DNA of 58,445 nucleotides from the NCBI GenBank assembly GCA_944386595.1, contig CALXBQ010000027.1, positions 1 to 58,445 of the forward strand, given 5' to 3'. This DNA comes from an uncultured Clostridia bacterium. Lineage in GTDB: Bacteria > Bacillota > Clostridia > Peptostreptococcales > Anaerovoracaceae. The position numbers and the translations under genes were made by a program. Shown here piece after piece: positions 47,216 through 56,000 of the stretch. The notes beneath the pieces were generated by a model. It had not been told where the DNA came from and searched no databases. It saw only the letters and a list, made by a program, of their open reading frames with translations. Numbering within the stretch: position 1 is the first letter of the stretch; each line of letters starts with the position of its first letter.

Positions 47216-47544
47216 TGAAAAGAAAGCTCGGCAGGAGGGGAGACGAAATAGTCGAGGCGGCCATAGTGCTCCCCGTGATGATTCTGACGATTTTGAGCCT
47301 TATTTTACTGACGATATACTTCTTCGCCCGACTTCAGACCCAGTGCGACGTGCAGAGAGAACTCATAGAGGAGGCCATGGGCGCGGAAGACGCAGGGTTG
47401 TATGAAACATATTCACTTAGTAAAAAAACCTCGTCAGACATGGGTGGAATAACCCGTATATTTTTAACGTCGGAGTATGAAGAGATGATATTATCGGTAG
47501 ATGAGGCTGAAATGATAAGGTTGGGTGAGCTTATTGAAGGCTGA
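47215..47544 (+). CDS. tadE: TadE-like pseudopilin
   Basis: 109 residues. N-terminal RRGDEIVEAAIVLPVMILTI with a Glu in the VEAAIVLP motif is the TadE/TadG signature: prepilin-like, one membrane helix, then a small extracytoplasmic domain. Minor pilin of the Tad machine. It overlaps flp (TGATG) and the next gene by 20 bases. Confidence 0.88.
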   Translation: MKRKLGRRGDEIVEAAIVLPVMILTILSLILLTIYFFARLQTQCDVQRELIEEAMGAEDAGLYETYSLSKKTSSDMGGITRIFLTSEYEEMILSVDEAEMIRLGELIEG

Positions 47545-48751
47545 TAAACGCGGATCTGTGACTGTCTTTGCATGTATTTTCTTCAGCGGGCTGCTGATTT
47601 TGATGATTGCGTTTATCCAGGCGTCAAAGGGCAAAGCTGCGACGGGCGGAGGCAGAGCGCTGGCGAACCTTTGGACGGATTCCGTTTTGGCGGAGTACGA
47701 CGTGAAGCTTTTAAATCGCTACGGACTCTTCGGCTTTTACGGCCTCGATTCGGACGTGGAAGCCAAGCTGAATCACTACGCGGAATACTCGTTTAAAGAA
47801 AAGCGGTACGTCGATTACGGAGGATTTACGGTCAACCTCTACGATTACGCTCTGACCAACGTGGACGTTTTCAGAGAGCAGATAGGCGAAGCAGGGGCGG
47901 CGGCAATGGCCAAAAGCTTCATATGGCCGTCTGCTGGGGAGGGAAACGCTTCTGCTGACGGAGGAAGAGAGGAAGGCAGTGTTCTGCGAAACAGAAAGGT
48001 CATAGATTACCTTCCGTCAAAGGGTAACGACAGGGCGGTTACGGCTTCGGCCATAGCGGATATCATAAGGGGCAAGTCGTCCTTAAACGACGTTCTGGAA
48101 AAGGGCAAGGACGGTTATCTTCAGAACAGGTACATCGAAGTCTACTTCAAAAACGGCATCGACCATAAGGCTCTGGGAACGACGTTTTTTGAGAATGAAA
48201 TGGAATACATCATATGCGCAAAGAAAAGCGACACGGAAAATCTTAACGGAGTCAGAAACAGAATCATTGGTGTACGGGAAATTCTCAATATGATCTACCT
48301 GAATTCCGACCCAGAGAAAAATGCGGCAGTTACGGCAGCGGCCGTGGCAATAGCCCCGGGACCTGCGGCAATACTCGTAAAGCAGGGCATCTTTGCGGCG
48401 TGGGCTTTTGCAGAAAGCGTAAATGACTACAAACTTCTCATGGCGGGGCGCAAGGTTCCTGTCATGAAGGACGATATGTCGTGGGCTACGGATCTTAAGG
48501 GAATACTCGAAAACACGGAAAGCGGAATGATCGATACCGGTAATACCCGCGGGGATACGTACGAGGATTATCTCAACGTTATGATCTTTGCCATGGACGA
48601 GGAGGTAAGGCTTTTGAGAATGATGGATCTGATTCAGATCAACATGAGGCTTCTCTACTATGGCGATTTTCTCCTTAAAACCTACAGCGGAGGCCTTGAC
48701 TGCATCATGACGCTGAACGGCGAAAGAATCAGCTATTCCAAGAAGTATTGA
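47525..48751 (+). CDS. DUF5702-like TadG-type protein
   Basis: 408 residues with a GTG at 47525; a TTG at 47534 is possible. A single N-terminal helix (about 10-32: GSVTVFACIFFSGLLILMIA) precedes a long extracytoplasmic region that contains a second hydrophobic stretch (about 270-300). This fits the DUF5702 proteins of clostridial Tad loci (assigned from memory), probably a large minor pilin or tip/adhesive component. No VWA domain was seen. Confidence 0.78.
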   Translation: MSLLKADKRGSVTVFACIFFSGLLILMIAFIQASKGKAATGGGRALANLWTDSVLAEYDVKLLNRYGLFGFYGLDSDVEAKLNHYAEYSFKEKRYVDYGGFTVNLYDYALTNVDVFREQIGEAGAAAMAKSFIWPSAGEGNASADGGREEGSVLRNRKVIDYLPSKGNDRAVTASAIADIIRGKSSLNDVLEKGKDGYLQNRYIEVYFKNGIDHKALGTTFFENEMEYIICAKKSDTENLNGVRNRIIGVREILNMIYLNSDPEKNAAVTAAAVAIAPGPAAILVKQGIFAAWAFAESVNDYKLLMAGRKVPVMKDDMSWATDLKGILENTESGMIDTGNTRGDTYEDYLNVMIFAMDEEVRLLRMMDLIQINMRLLYYGDFLLKTYSGGLDCIMTLNGERISYSKKY

Positions 48752-48773
48752 CGAATGTTCGGGAGGTGTACAT

Positions 48774-49550
48774 GTGAGGAACTCCAAAAAAGGCGGATAC
48801 ATAGTGGAGGCCGCAATAGTGCTTCCCATATTCATAGTCGCCGTGATTCTGCTCATTTCCATCGTCCCGAGAGCCGCAAGATGTGAAAGACTGGTCTATG
48901 CAATATGCGACGAAATGACCCAGGAAAATATCCAGGCCCACTTCTTCAAAAGCTATATGAGATGCAAAAGCAATCTCACGGACGGAGCGTTACGAGCGTT
49001 AAAGAGTGACGACAGCTTCTCAGTGGACAGACTCGGATACTGCCATACCGACAGGGTAAGGTCGGGGAGGACGTCCATGGTCATAGACGATGTGATAACC
49101 GCAGACTTTACCGCCTTTATCACATATCTCGATCCCCTGTCCATGGGAAGCGATATGGAGTTTTCCGGAAAGATAAAGTGCAGACCGTATACGGGGACGG
49201 AGCGTAGGGAAGAAGCTATGAGCCGCGAGGATATGGAGAGAGATGAAAACTCCGATCCCGTATACGTCTTTCCAAAAAGCGGGGAAAGATACCACAGGAA
49301 GGACTGTTCGGTACTCAACCCCGCCTGCGAGGCGGCGGTTTTGTCCCAGGATATAAGAAAACGCTACGGCAGCTGCAGCCTTTGTAATTCCGGAGAAAAA
49401 AGCATAGGAAGCACGGTATTTCTGTTCAGGCAGGCTGGCGAAGCATATCATACTGGCCAGTGCAGCACAGTGGACAAATACTACATCGAAATGGAAAGAA
49501 GCGAGGCCGGGGAAAAAGGATACACGGCATGCCTCATATGCGGAGGATAG
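48774..49550 (+). CDS. TadE-like protein with two tandem His-Cys3 modules
   Basis: 258 residues, GTG start at 48774 with GGGAGG eight bases upstream. The N terminus GGYIVEAAIVLPIFIVAVI is TadE-like. Residues 163-206 and 215-256 are two copies of one module: Y-H-x3-C followed by C-x2-C (His174, Cys178, Cys201, Cys204; His226, Cys230, Cys253, Cys256). The pattern resembles the Ada/thermonuclease-tail zinc site. It should lie outside the membrane, where it may bind metal, form disulfides, or act in adhesion. Function unproven. Confidence 0.8.
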   Translation: MRNSKKGGYIVEAAIVLPIFIVAVILLISIVPRAARCERLVYAICDEMTQENIQAHFFKSYMRCKSNLTDGALRALKSDDSFSVDRLGYCHTDRVRSGRTSMVIDDVITADFTAFITYLDPLSMGSDMEFSGKIKCRPYTGTERREEAMSREDMERDENSDPVYVFPKSGERYHRKDCSVLNPACEAAVLSQDIRKRYGSCSLCNSGEKSIGSTVFLFRQAGEAYHTGQCSTVDKYYIEMERSEAGEKGYTACLICGG

Positions 49551-49558
49551 GAGGGACC

Positions 49559-50122
49559 ATGACGGCACCAACAGAAGTGAAAATAGGTACGGAAGTTAAA
49601 AAGTACGTCAGGGATATCATATCCCGGGGCGACTGCCCCCTGTTCTTTCCGCTGTCTGAAGTGAGAGAAGTAAGCGCCCCGGAAGACGGGGAGAGTGGCG
49701 GAAAGGAATATCCGGGGGAGGTGATAAAGGCATATTTTTATACCGACGGGTATACGCCCCTTAAAGACGTGAGAACAGATTCGCCTTTTGAGGGAGCGCG
49801 GATTCTTGCGGCGCTTGTAAGGGAGGTCCAAAACGGTGAAAACTACTATGTAACCCCACGGGACTACGTCCTCAGTGAGGAAACGGTGTTCGTAAGAATG
49901 CGTGGCGAAGAACCGAGGATCAAAATGATCTTCAGACCGGCAAATCCCGAGAAGAGAGAAAGGAACCAGTGGGAGTACATTGCGGATTACCTTCTCGGAG
50001 AACCGCTCAGGGAATATCCGGAATACATGAGAGAGGTCAGGGCCATACTTTCTTCACCCGGGGCCTACAGAAACGCGTGGAGAAGGCTGGAACTTTTCAA
50101 ACGCAAGATGTATGCCCTTTAA
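49559..50122 (+). CDS. Tad-locus accessory protein (resembles N-terminal part of DUF6382)
   Basis: 187 residues from the ATG at 49559, with ATAGGAGGG upstream. No membrane segment. The segment CPLFFPLSEVREV, then LKDVRTDSPFEGARILAALV and YYVTPRDYVLSEETVFVRM look like the DUF6382 N-terminal domain found in clostridial Tad operons, but the usual FHA domain is absent. The identification is tentative. Last gene of the operon, it ends in KRKMYAL 30 bases before ispH. Confidence 0.6.
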   Translation: MTAPTEVKIGTEVKKYVRDIISRGDCPLFFPLSEVREVSAPEDGESGGKEYPGEVIKAYFYTDGYTPLKDVRTDSPFEGARILAALVREVQNGENYYVTPRDYVLSEETVFVRMRGEEPRIKMIFRPANPEKRERNQWEYIADYLLGEPLREYPEYMREVRAILSSPGAYRNAWRRLELFKRKMYAL

Positions 50123-50146
50123 AAAATGCTGAGATTCTGCTATACT
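50118..50146 (+). promoter_or_regulatory. possible promoter giving a leaderless ispH-rpsA transcript
   Basis: TTTAAA (50118-50123) and TATACT (50141-50146) are 17 bases apart. The expected transcription start, about 7 bases after the -10, coincides with the ATG at 50153, which has no Shine-Dalgarno sequence. Confidence 0.4.
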
Positions 50147-50152
50147 GTCCTC

Positions 50153-52174
50153 ATGGAAATCATAAGAGCTGAAAATTCGGGGTTCTGCTTTGGCGTGAAG
50201 CGGGCCATAGAAAAAACGGAAGAACAGATTGAAAAGTACAAGGGTACGGGCAGACGTATTTTTACCTGCGGGCCGCTCATTCATAACAGAATAGTGACGG
50301 ACAGCCTGAAGGACAGAGGAGTGGGAATCATAGAAAGCCCCGAAAAACTTGTCCCGGGCGACGTTGCCATAGTACGTTCACACGGTGAAACACGGGAGTT
50401 TTTCCGCGCCCTGAAAGAAGCGGGAGCGGAGATCGTGGACGCTACGTGTCCTTTCGTCGGCAGGATACACAGGCTGGTAATGGAAGCCTCGGAAAAGGGA
50501 AAAAGGATAATCATAGTAGGCGATAAAAACCATCCCGAGGTAAAGGGAATAAACGGCTGGTGCGACGATTCGGCGTTGATAGTGGGAAGCCCCGAAGAAG
50601 CGGAACGCCTGGAGCCGGGAGAGTACTTCATAGTCTGCCAGACGACGATCAGGCAGGAGCTTTTAGATGAGGTTGCAAAGGCTCTTTCTGATAACGGTTC
50701 GGTGACGGAGATAGAAAATACCATATGCAGCGCAACTTCCGAAAGACAGAAGAGCTGTGAAGAATTAGCAAAAACTGTCAATGCAATGGTAATAATAGGG
50801 GGAAAGAACAGTTCCAATACCCGTAAGCTTTTTGAAATTTCGCAAAAACACTGTAAAAGTACGTTTTTTGTTGAAAATATCGGAGATTTACCATTGAAAG
50901 AAATCCAAAAATATAATAAAATAGGAGTTGCAGCGGGTGCCTCGACGCCCGAATGCGTAATTAAGGAGGTTATTGCTGACATGAGTGAAGCTATCACTAA
51001 CGAAAAGTTATCAATGGAAGATTTCATGGATGAAATCGATGCGTCTTTGAGACTGCCTCGTACCGGTGAAATTGTAGACGGTAAGGTACATCAGGTGAAT
51101 GATAAGGAAGTTATCATAAACTTAGGCTGCAAGAAAGACGGAATTCTTCCCGCTACAGAGGTGACTCTGGAGGAGGGACAGAAGCTGACTGATTTATTTA
51201 AGGAAGGCGACGAAATCCAGGCGAAGGTTGTCAAGACAGATGACGGAGACGGCGGAATACTGCTCTCCAAGAAGAAACTTGAGATAAACGAGCATTGGAA
51301 TGAGATTAGCGATGCTCTGGAAAATAAATCTACTATCAGCGTTAAGGTTATCAGACCTGTTAACGGCGGAGTTATCGCCGCTTATAAGGAAGTATCCGGA
51401 TTTATGCCGCTTTCGCAGCTTTCCGACAGATACGTTGAAAACGCTGACGAGTTTATCGGACAGACCCTGGACGTTAAGGTGACCAGAGTAGATCAGAGAA
51501 GAAACAGAGCCGTATTTTCTCACAAGGCTGTTCTCAACGAGATTAAGCAGAAGCAGATTGCCGATATCTGGGCTCATTTAAGCGTAGATGATATCGTTGA
51601 GGGTACCGTAATGAGATTTACCGACTACGGTGCGTTCGTAGATATAGGCGGAATTGACGGACTTCTTCACATTTCCGAGATTTCATGGGGCAAGCTGAGA
51701 CATCCTCAGGAGGTTCTTAAGATCGGACAGAAGATCAACGTTAAGATTCTCTCCATGAACGAGGAGAAGGGAAAGATTTCCCTCGGCCTTAAGCAGACTA
51801 CTCCGGAACCTTGGTCCGTAATCAACGAGAAGTACGAAGTAGGTCAGATCGTAGAAGGCAAGGTCGTTCAGATTAAGGAATACGGCGCTTTCGTTGAACT
51901 GGAGCCGGGTCTTGACGGACTGGTTCACATTTCCGAGGTTGCTCATAAGAGAGTCGCTAACATAGCGGATGAGCTTTCCGTAGGACAGGAAGTAAAGGCC
52001 AAGATTCTGGACATCGATACGGAGAAGAAGCGCATATCCTTAAGCATTAAGGAAGCTACAGACGCTCCTGCAGAGGATACGGCCGAAGAGGCGGCTCCTG
52101 CGGAGGAACCGGCTGTTGAAGAGGCGCCTGCAGAAGCACCTGCCGAGGAGGCACAGGAGACTACCGAAGAGTAG
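50153..52174 (+). CDS. ispH-rpsA: IspH-RpsA fusion: HMBPP reductase / ribosomal protein S1
   Basis: 673 residues from the ATG at 50153 (MEIIRAENSGFCFGV, the usual IspH start). Residues 1-276 are IspH, the last enzyme of the MEP isoprenoid pathway; its [4Fe-4S] cysteines are Cys12, Cys99 and Cys192. From Met277 the protein continues as S1, with four S1 repeats from about 304 to 650 and an Ala/Glu-rich tail. The fusion is well known in clostridia. An AAGGAGG at 50963 precedes the in-frame ATG at 50981, so a separate S1 can be made. Bases ~50750-51010 around the junction are clearly A+T richer than both halves. Confidence 0.96.
   Translation: MEIIRAENSGFCFGVKRAIEKTEEQIEKYKGTGRRIFTCGPLIHNRIVTDSLKDRGVGIIESPEKLVPGDVAIVRSHGETREFFRALKEAGAEIVDATCPFVGRIHRLVMEASEKGKRIIIVGDKNHPEVKGINGWCDDSALIVGSPEEAERLEPGEYFIVCQTTIRQELLDEVAKALSDNGSVTEIENTICSATSERQKSCEELAKTVNAMVIIGGKNSSNTRKLFEISQKHCKSTFFVENIGDLPLKEIQKYNKIGVAAGASTPECVIKEVIADMSEAITNEKLSMEDFMDEIDASLRLPRTGEIVDGKVHQVNDKEVIINLGCKKDGILPATEVTLEEGQKLTDLFKEGDEIQAKVVKTDDGDGGILLSKKKLEINEHWNEISDALENKSTISVKVIRPVNGGVIAAYKEVSGFMPLSQLSDRYVENADEFIGQTLDVKVTRVDQRRNRAVFSHKAVLNEIKQKQIADIWAHLSVDDIVEGTVMRFTDYGAFVDIGGIDGLLHISEISWGKLRHPQEVLKIGQKINVKILSMNEEKGKISLGLKQTTPEPWSVINEKYEVGQIVEGKVVQIKEYGAFVELEPGLDGLVHISEVAHKRVANIADELSVGQEVKAKILDIDTEKKRISLSIKEATDAPAEDTAEEAAPAEEPAVEEAPAEAPAEEAQETTEE
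50963..50983 (+). promoter_or_regulatory. rpsA: internal ribosome binding site and start for free S1
   Basis: AAGGAGG (50963-50969) lies 11 bases before the in-frame ATG (50981-50983). The product would be 397 residues beginning MSEAITNEKLSMEDFMDEID, which resembles the N terminus of stand-alone clostridial S1 proteins. Confidence 0.6.
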
Positions 52175-52233
52175 GAAACGGAAACTCCTTGCGGGAATGC
52201 TGACATGAAAATTTAATCGAAGCAGAATTACAT

Positions 52234-52270
52234 AAATACGCAGGGAGAGTTCCTTTCTGCGTATTTTTGT
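52234..52270 (+). terminator. terminator after ispH-rpsA
   Basis: A perfect 10-bp stem AAATACGCAG/CTGCGTATTT (52234-52243 with 52257-52266) with an inner GGA/TCC pair, followed by TTTTTG. Confidence 0.8.
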
Positions 52271-52340
52271 CGCAGAGGGAAAACCGCGGCGCAGGAGATT
52301 CTGCAGCGATGCAAAATATTAAATAAGGGAGATATTCGAG

Positions 52341-53672
52341 ATGAAAGAAAAGTTAAGCGCGGGGCAGATTGTTTCCGTTTCTCTGGCGCTGTTCGCAATG
52401 TTCTTCGGCGCCGGAAACATGATTTTTCCGCCGATGATAGGCCACCTTGGCGGAGATTCATTCGTTTCGGGAACCATGGGATTCGTGGTGACCGACGCGG
52501 GACTTTCCGTAATAGGAATTGCCGCAATAGTCTTTGCGGGAAGCAGGCTGGACGACATAGGCCGTCAGATAGGACCGAAGTTTTCGGTGTTCCTGGGACT
52601 TCTGGTGTATTTTCTCATAGGACCGCTCTTCGCTCTGCCGAGAACTGGAACGGTATCCTATGAAATGGCTGTTCTGCCGTTTATGAACGGCGGCGGTTCC
52701 ATGGCCGCATCTGTCGTATTTACAGCGGTGTTCTTCGGCGTAACCTATCTGCTGTGCGCCAATCCGAGCAAAATCGTGGACATAGTGGGAAAAATTCTCA
52801 CGCCGATTCTGCTTATTTCCATAGCCGTCATATTCGTCGTAAGTCTTGTAAACCCCGTAGGAGAAATATCCGCGCCCGAAGGGGGTTACGCCACGATTCC
52901 ATTCTTCAAGGGGTTCGTTGAAGGCTACCTGGCTCTCGACGGCCTTGCGGCTCTGGCATTCGGAATCGTCGTAATAACGTCCATAAGGAACATGGGCGTG
53001 AAGTCCGATACGGGAGTTGCCAGATACACACTCCTTTCCGGAGTGTTCGCAGGGCTGGGACTTGCGATAGTCTACCTGATGCTGGCATACGTTGGGGCTC
53101 AGACTTCCGGAGAAGGATTTTCATTTTCCAACGGCGGAGAACTGCTGGCAGCCGTCGTGAACATGCAGATGGGAAAAGCGGGAAACATAGTCTTAGGCCT
53201 CGCCGTTCTCATGGCGTGCCTTACTACGGCCATCGGACTTGCAACTTCCTTTGCCGACTACATAAGCGAGCTGAGACCGGCCTGGTCGTATAAAAAGGTA
53301 CTGGCCGCCGTGTGTCTTTTCAGTTTCGCCGTATCCAACATCGGACTGACAACTATGATCTCCATAACCCTTCCGGCTCTCGTCATGATATATCCGCCGG
53401 TGGTGGTGCTGGTGCTTCTGACATTCCTCAAGAAATTCATAAACGGGAAAAAGGAAGTGTACGTGCTTGCCATGGTCATGGCGTTCATAGTGGGAATTTT
53501 TGACGGACTCAAAAACGCCGGAATTACGGAAGGCGCGGCCTTTGACTTTATGTCGGAGTACATTCCGTTCTTCGACTTGGGCGTGGGCTGGGTAATCCCT
53601 GCCGTAGTCGGAGCAGTCATAGGCATGCTGCCGTTTATCAGGTTTATGAACCATGAGCAGAAAGAAAGATAA
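52341..53672 (+). CDS. brnQ: branched-chain amino acid:cation symporter (LIVCS family)
   Basis: 443 residues with about twelve membrane helices. The N-terminal LFAMFFGAGNMIFPPMIGHL and PLFALPRTGTVSYEMAVLPF are LIVCS signatures. It imports leucine, isoleucine and valine with Na+ or H+. It complements the biosynthetic genes at 28-40 kb but is not linked to them. GGGAGA precedes the ATG. Its end overlaps rnr by 20 bases. Confidence 0.95.
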   Translation: MKEKLSAGQIVSVSLALFAMFFGAGNMIFPPMIGHLGGDSFVSGTMGFVVTDAGLSVIGIAAIVFAGSRLDDIGRQIGPKFSVFLGLLVYFLIGPLFALPRTGTVSYEMAVLPFMNGGGSMAASVVFTAVFFGVTYLLCANPSKIVDIVGKILTPILLISIAVIFVVSLVNPVGEISAPEGGYATIPFFKGFVEGYLALDGLAALAFGIVVITSIRNMGVKSDTGVARYTLLSGVFAGLGLAIVYLMLAYVGAQTSGEGFSFSNGGELLAAVVNMQMGKAGNIVLGLAVLMACLTTAIGLATSFADYISELRPAWSYKKVLAAVCLFSFAVSNIGLTTMISITLPALVMIYPPVVVLVLLTFLKKFINGKKEVYVLAMVMAFIVGIFDGLKNAGITEGAAFDFMSEYIPFFDLGVGWVIPAVVGAVIGMLPFIRFMNHEQKER

Positions 53673-55722
53673 GATAAAGAAAAACAGAAAATCGGGAAAG
53701 CATCTTGCCGGAAGGCGCACTGGTACCGCAGGGACAAAAAGTGCAAAGAGGGCAAAGGCTTCGAAGAGGACAAAGGCTGCAAAAGCCGCAAAGGCTTCAG
53801 GCTTTGAACCGGTGACGGGAATCCTTGAAAAGAACAAAGCCGGCTTCGGCTTTGTCCGCAGGGAGGGCGGAGACATTTTTATAAGCCGCAGCAATATGAA
53901 CGGAGCCATGCACGGCGATACGGTGTCTGTGGATATGCTTCCGGAATACCTGTGGGACAAAAACAGGGAGGGCATAGTCGATAAAATAATCGATAGGGCC
54001 TCCGCCGAGGTGGTGGGAACCTTTGAGAAGAGTAAGAAGTACGGCTTTGTCGTGCCCGAGGACCCGAGAAACACCGACGACGTATACATCAGGAAGTCAA
54101 ACTTCTCCGGAGCGCATACCGGCGACAGAGTTGTGGCGACCATTTTGAAATACCCGGACAGAAACGTAGGGGCGGAAGGTAGAATCAGCGAAATCATCGC
54201 AAGGCGTGACGAGCCGGGCGCCGACATTATGGCCATGATAAGGTCAAGAGGCCTCCGTGAGACATTCCCGAGCCGGGCGAGCGCAGAAGCCAAGGCCATG
54301 GCTAAGGCGGGAATTTCCGCCGGAGACCTTAGAGACAGGGAAGACCTCAGAGACAGGAGCATCATCACCATAGACGGAGCGGAGTCAAAGGACCTTGACG
54401 ACGCCGTGGAAGTGAGAATGCTTGAAAACGGGAACTATCTTCTGGGCGTTCACATTGCGGACGTGAGCCACTACGTAGAAAACGACGGGCCGCTGGATAA
54501 GGAGGCGTTTAAACGGGGAAACAGCGTCTACCTTCTCAGCCGCGTCGTTCCCATGCTTCCTAAGAACCTGTCAAACGGCATATGCAGCCTGAATCCGGGC
54601 GAGAACAGGCTGACCTTAAGCTGCGAGATGGAAGTGAACAAAGCCGGCGACGTCGTAAATCACAGGATATTTGAGAGCGTGATAAACTCAAAGGCCCGCA
54701 TGGTCTACGACGACGTGTCGGACATTCTGGAAAACGACGACCCGGAGCTTGAAGAAAAGTACTCCGCTATTCTGGACGAGCTGAGGCTTATGGGCGAACT
54801 TGCAGCTCTACTCAGCCAAACGCGCCATGAAAAGGGAAGTATAGATTTTGACCTTGACGAGTCCGAGATAGTCTTAGACGAAAACGAAGTGCCAGTCGAC
54901 GTCTTTGCGGCCGAAAGGCGGATTGCCAACAGACTCATAGAGGAGTTCATGCTCCTTGCAAACGAAACGGTTGCCGAGCACTTCCTGAAGGAAGGCTGCC
55001 CCTTCGTATACAGAGTCCACGAAAGACCGGACGGGGAAAAGCTTTCGGAGCTCAGGACGTTCCTTGAGGGGCTCGGGATAACGCTTAACGCAGACCCGGA
55101 CAGCGTGACCCCCGCGGATATCGGAAAGGTTCTGGAAAAGGCAAAGGCGAAAAACTACGAGAACATCGTCGGTTCCGTTACGCTCAGGTCCATGAAGAAG
55201 GCGGTATACAGCACGTCCTGCGACGGTCACTTCGGTCTGGCTTTCCGGTACTACTGTCACTTCACGTCGCCCATAAGGCGATATCCGGATCTGATGATAC
55301 ACCGCATAATAAAGGAAAGCCTTAAGGGTGCGACAAAAGACGCTCTGAAGAAGAAGTACGCCGCAAAGGCCGAAGCCGCCGCCGTACATTCGTCGGAAAC
55401 GGAGCGGAAGGCTCAGGAGCTTGAAAGAGACGTGGAGAAGATGAAGAAGGCTGAATACATGGAAGGAAAGGTCGGGGAAACCTTCTACGGTGTAATAAGC
55501 GGCGTCACGTCCTTCGGAATATATGTGGAGCTTGCCGATACGGTGGAGGGTCTGGTGCGGATAGAGAGACTGAGAGACGATTATTATGTTTTCCAGCCGG
55601 AAAAATACAGGCTCGTGGGGGAACACACGGGACGAACGTATTCCCTTGGCGACAAAGTGGAAATCGTGGTTCTGTCCGCCGATCCTGCCGAAAGACACAT
55701 AGATTTCGGGCTGCTCCAGTAA
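53653..55722 (+). CDS. rnr: ribonuclease R (RNB family exoribonuclease)
   Basis: 689 residues, ATG inside the 3' end of brnQ. Two cold-shock domains (about 54-200), the RNB domain with the metal-binding aspartates in ITIDGAESKDLDDAVEV, and a C-terminal S1 domain (GVISGVTSFGIYVELADTVE). It degrades structured RNA 3' to 5'. The first 48 residues are a Lys/Ala/Arg-rich tail (KRAKASKRTKAAKAAKASG), not the winged-helix seen in many RNase R. smpB, the usual neighbour, is not in the window. Confidence 0.95.
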   Translation: MSRKKDKIKKNRKSGKHLAGRRTGTAGTKSAKRAKASKRTKAAKAAKASGFEPVTGILEKNKAGFGFVRREGGDIFISRSNMNGAMHGDTVSVDMLPEYLWDKNREGIVDKIIDRASAEVVGTFEKSKKYGFVVPEDPRNTDDVYIRKSNFSGAHTGDRVVATILKYPDRNVGAEGRISEIIARRDEPGADIMAMIRSRGLRETFPSRASAEAKAMAKAGISAGDLRDREDLRDRSIITIDGAESKDLDDAVEVRMLENGNYLLGVHIADVSHYVENDGPLDKEAFKRGNSVYLLSRVVPMLPKNLSNGICSLNPGENRLTLSCEMEVNKAGDVVNHRIFESVINSKARMVYDDVSDILENDDPELEEKYSAILDELRLMGELAALLSQTRHEKGSIDFDLDESEIVLDENEVPVDVFAAERRIANRLIEEFMLLANETVAEHFLKEGCPFVYRVHERPDGEKLSELRTFLEGLGITLNADPDSVTPADIGKVLEKAKAKNYENIVGSVTLRSMKKAVYSTSCDGHFGLAFRYYCHFTSPIRRYPDLMIHRIIKESLKGATKDALKKKYAAKAEAAAVHSSETERKAQELERDVEKMKKAEYMEGKVGETFYGVISGVTSFGIYVELADTVEGLVRIERLRDDYYVFQPEKYRLVGEHTGRTYSLGDKVEIVVLSADPAERHIDFGLLQ

Positions 55723-55750
55723 GATGCGGTGAGAAAAGAAAGGTAATTTC

Positions 55751-55764
55751 TTAAGAATTCTTAA
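55751..55764. repeat. perfect 14-bp palindrome
   Basis: TTAAGAATTCTTAA lies 16 bases upstream of the -35 box of the small-peptide promoter. Possible operator site; A+T-rich palindromes also occur by chance. Confidence 0.4.
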
Positions 55765-55780
55765 TTTTACGGTAAATCCA

Positions 55781-55809
55781 TTGACAAACCCCTGTATATG
55801 GGATATCTT
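55781..55809 (+). promoter_or_regulatory. promoter of the small membrane peptide gene
   Basis: TTGACA (55781-55786) and TATCTT (55804-55809) are 17 bases apart. Confidence 0.7.
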
Positions 55810-55857
55810 TAGGGCATAGGATATGTTTTAGAGATGGATTACTAAGGGGTGAAGAGT

Positions 55858-55959
55858 ATGTACGGAATGATATTACCGTTAATGGGATTTCTTCTTTTCG
55901 CAGGCTCGATTATTGGCGTTATATTCGCGCTGAACGCGAGACCTAAAAGCAGAGGATAA
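55858..55959 (+). CDS. 33-residue single-span membrane peptide
   Basis: The ATG at 55858 has AAGGGGTGA seven bases upstream. The product begins MYGMILPLMGFLLFAGSIIG and ends in VIFALNARPKSRG: one hydrophobic helix of about 22 residues and a short basic cytoplasmic tail. It has its own TTGACA promoter and a terminator hairpin at 56001, so it forms a complete transcription unit. Not recognised. Small proteins of this type often modulate transporters or membrane proteases. A short type I toxin is an alternative, but no antisense RNA was evident. Confidence 0.65.
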   Translation: MYGMILPLMGFLLFAGSIIGVIFALNARPKSRG

Positions 55960-56000
55960 CCGGAAAATCGTTTTTGAAAACAATATATCGATGAAGTGAA

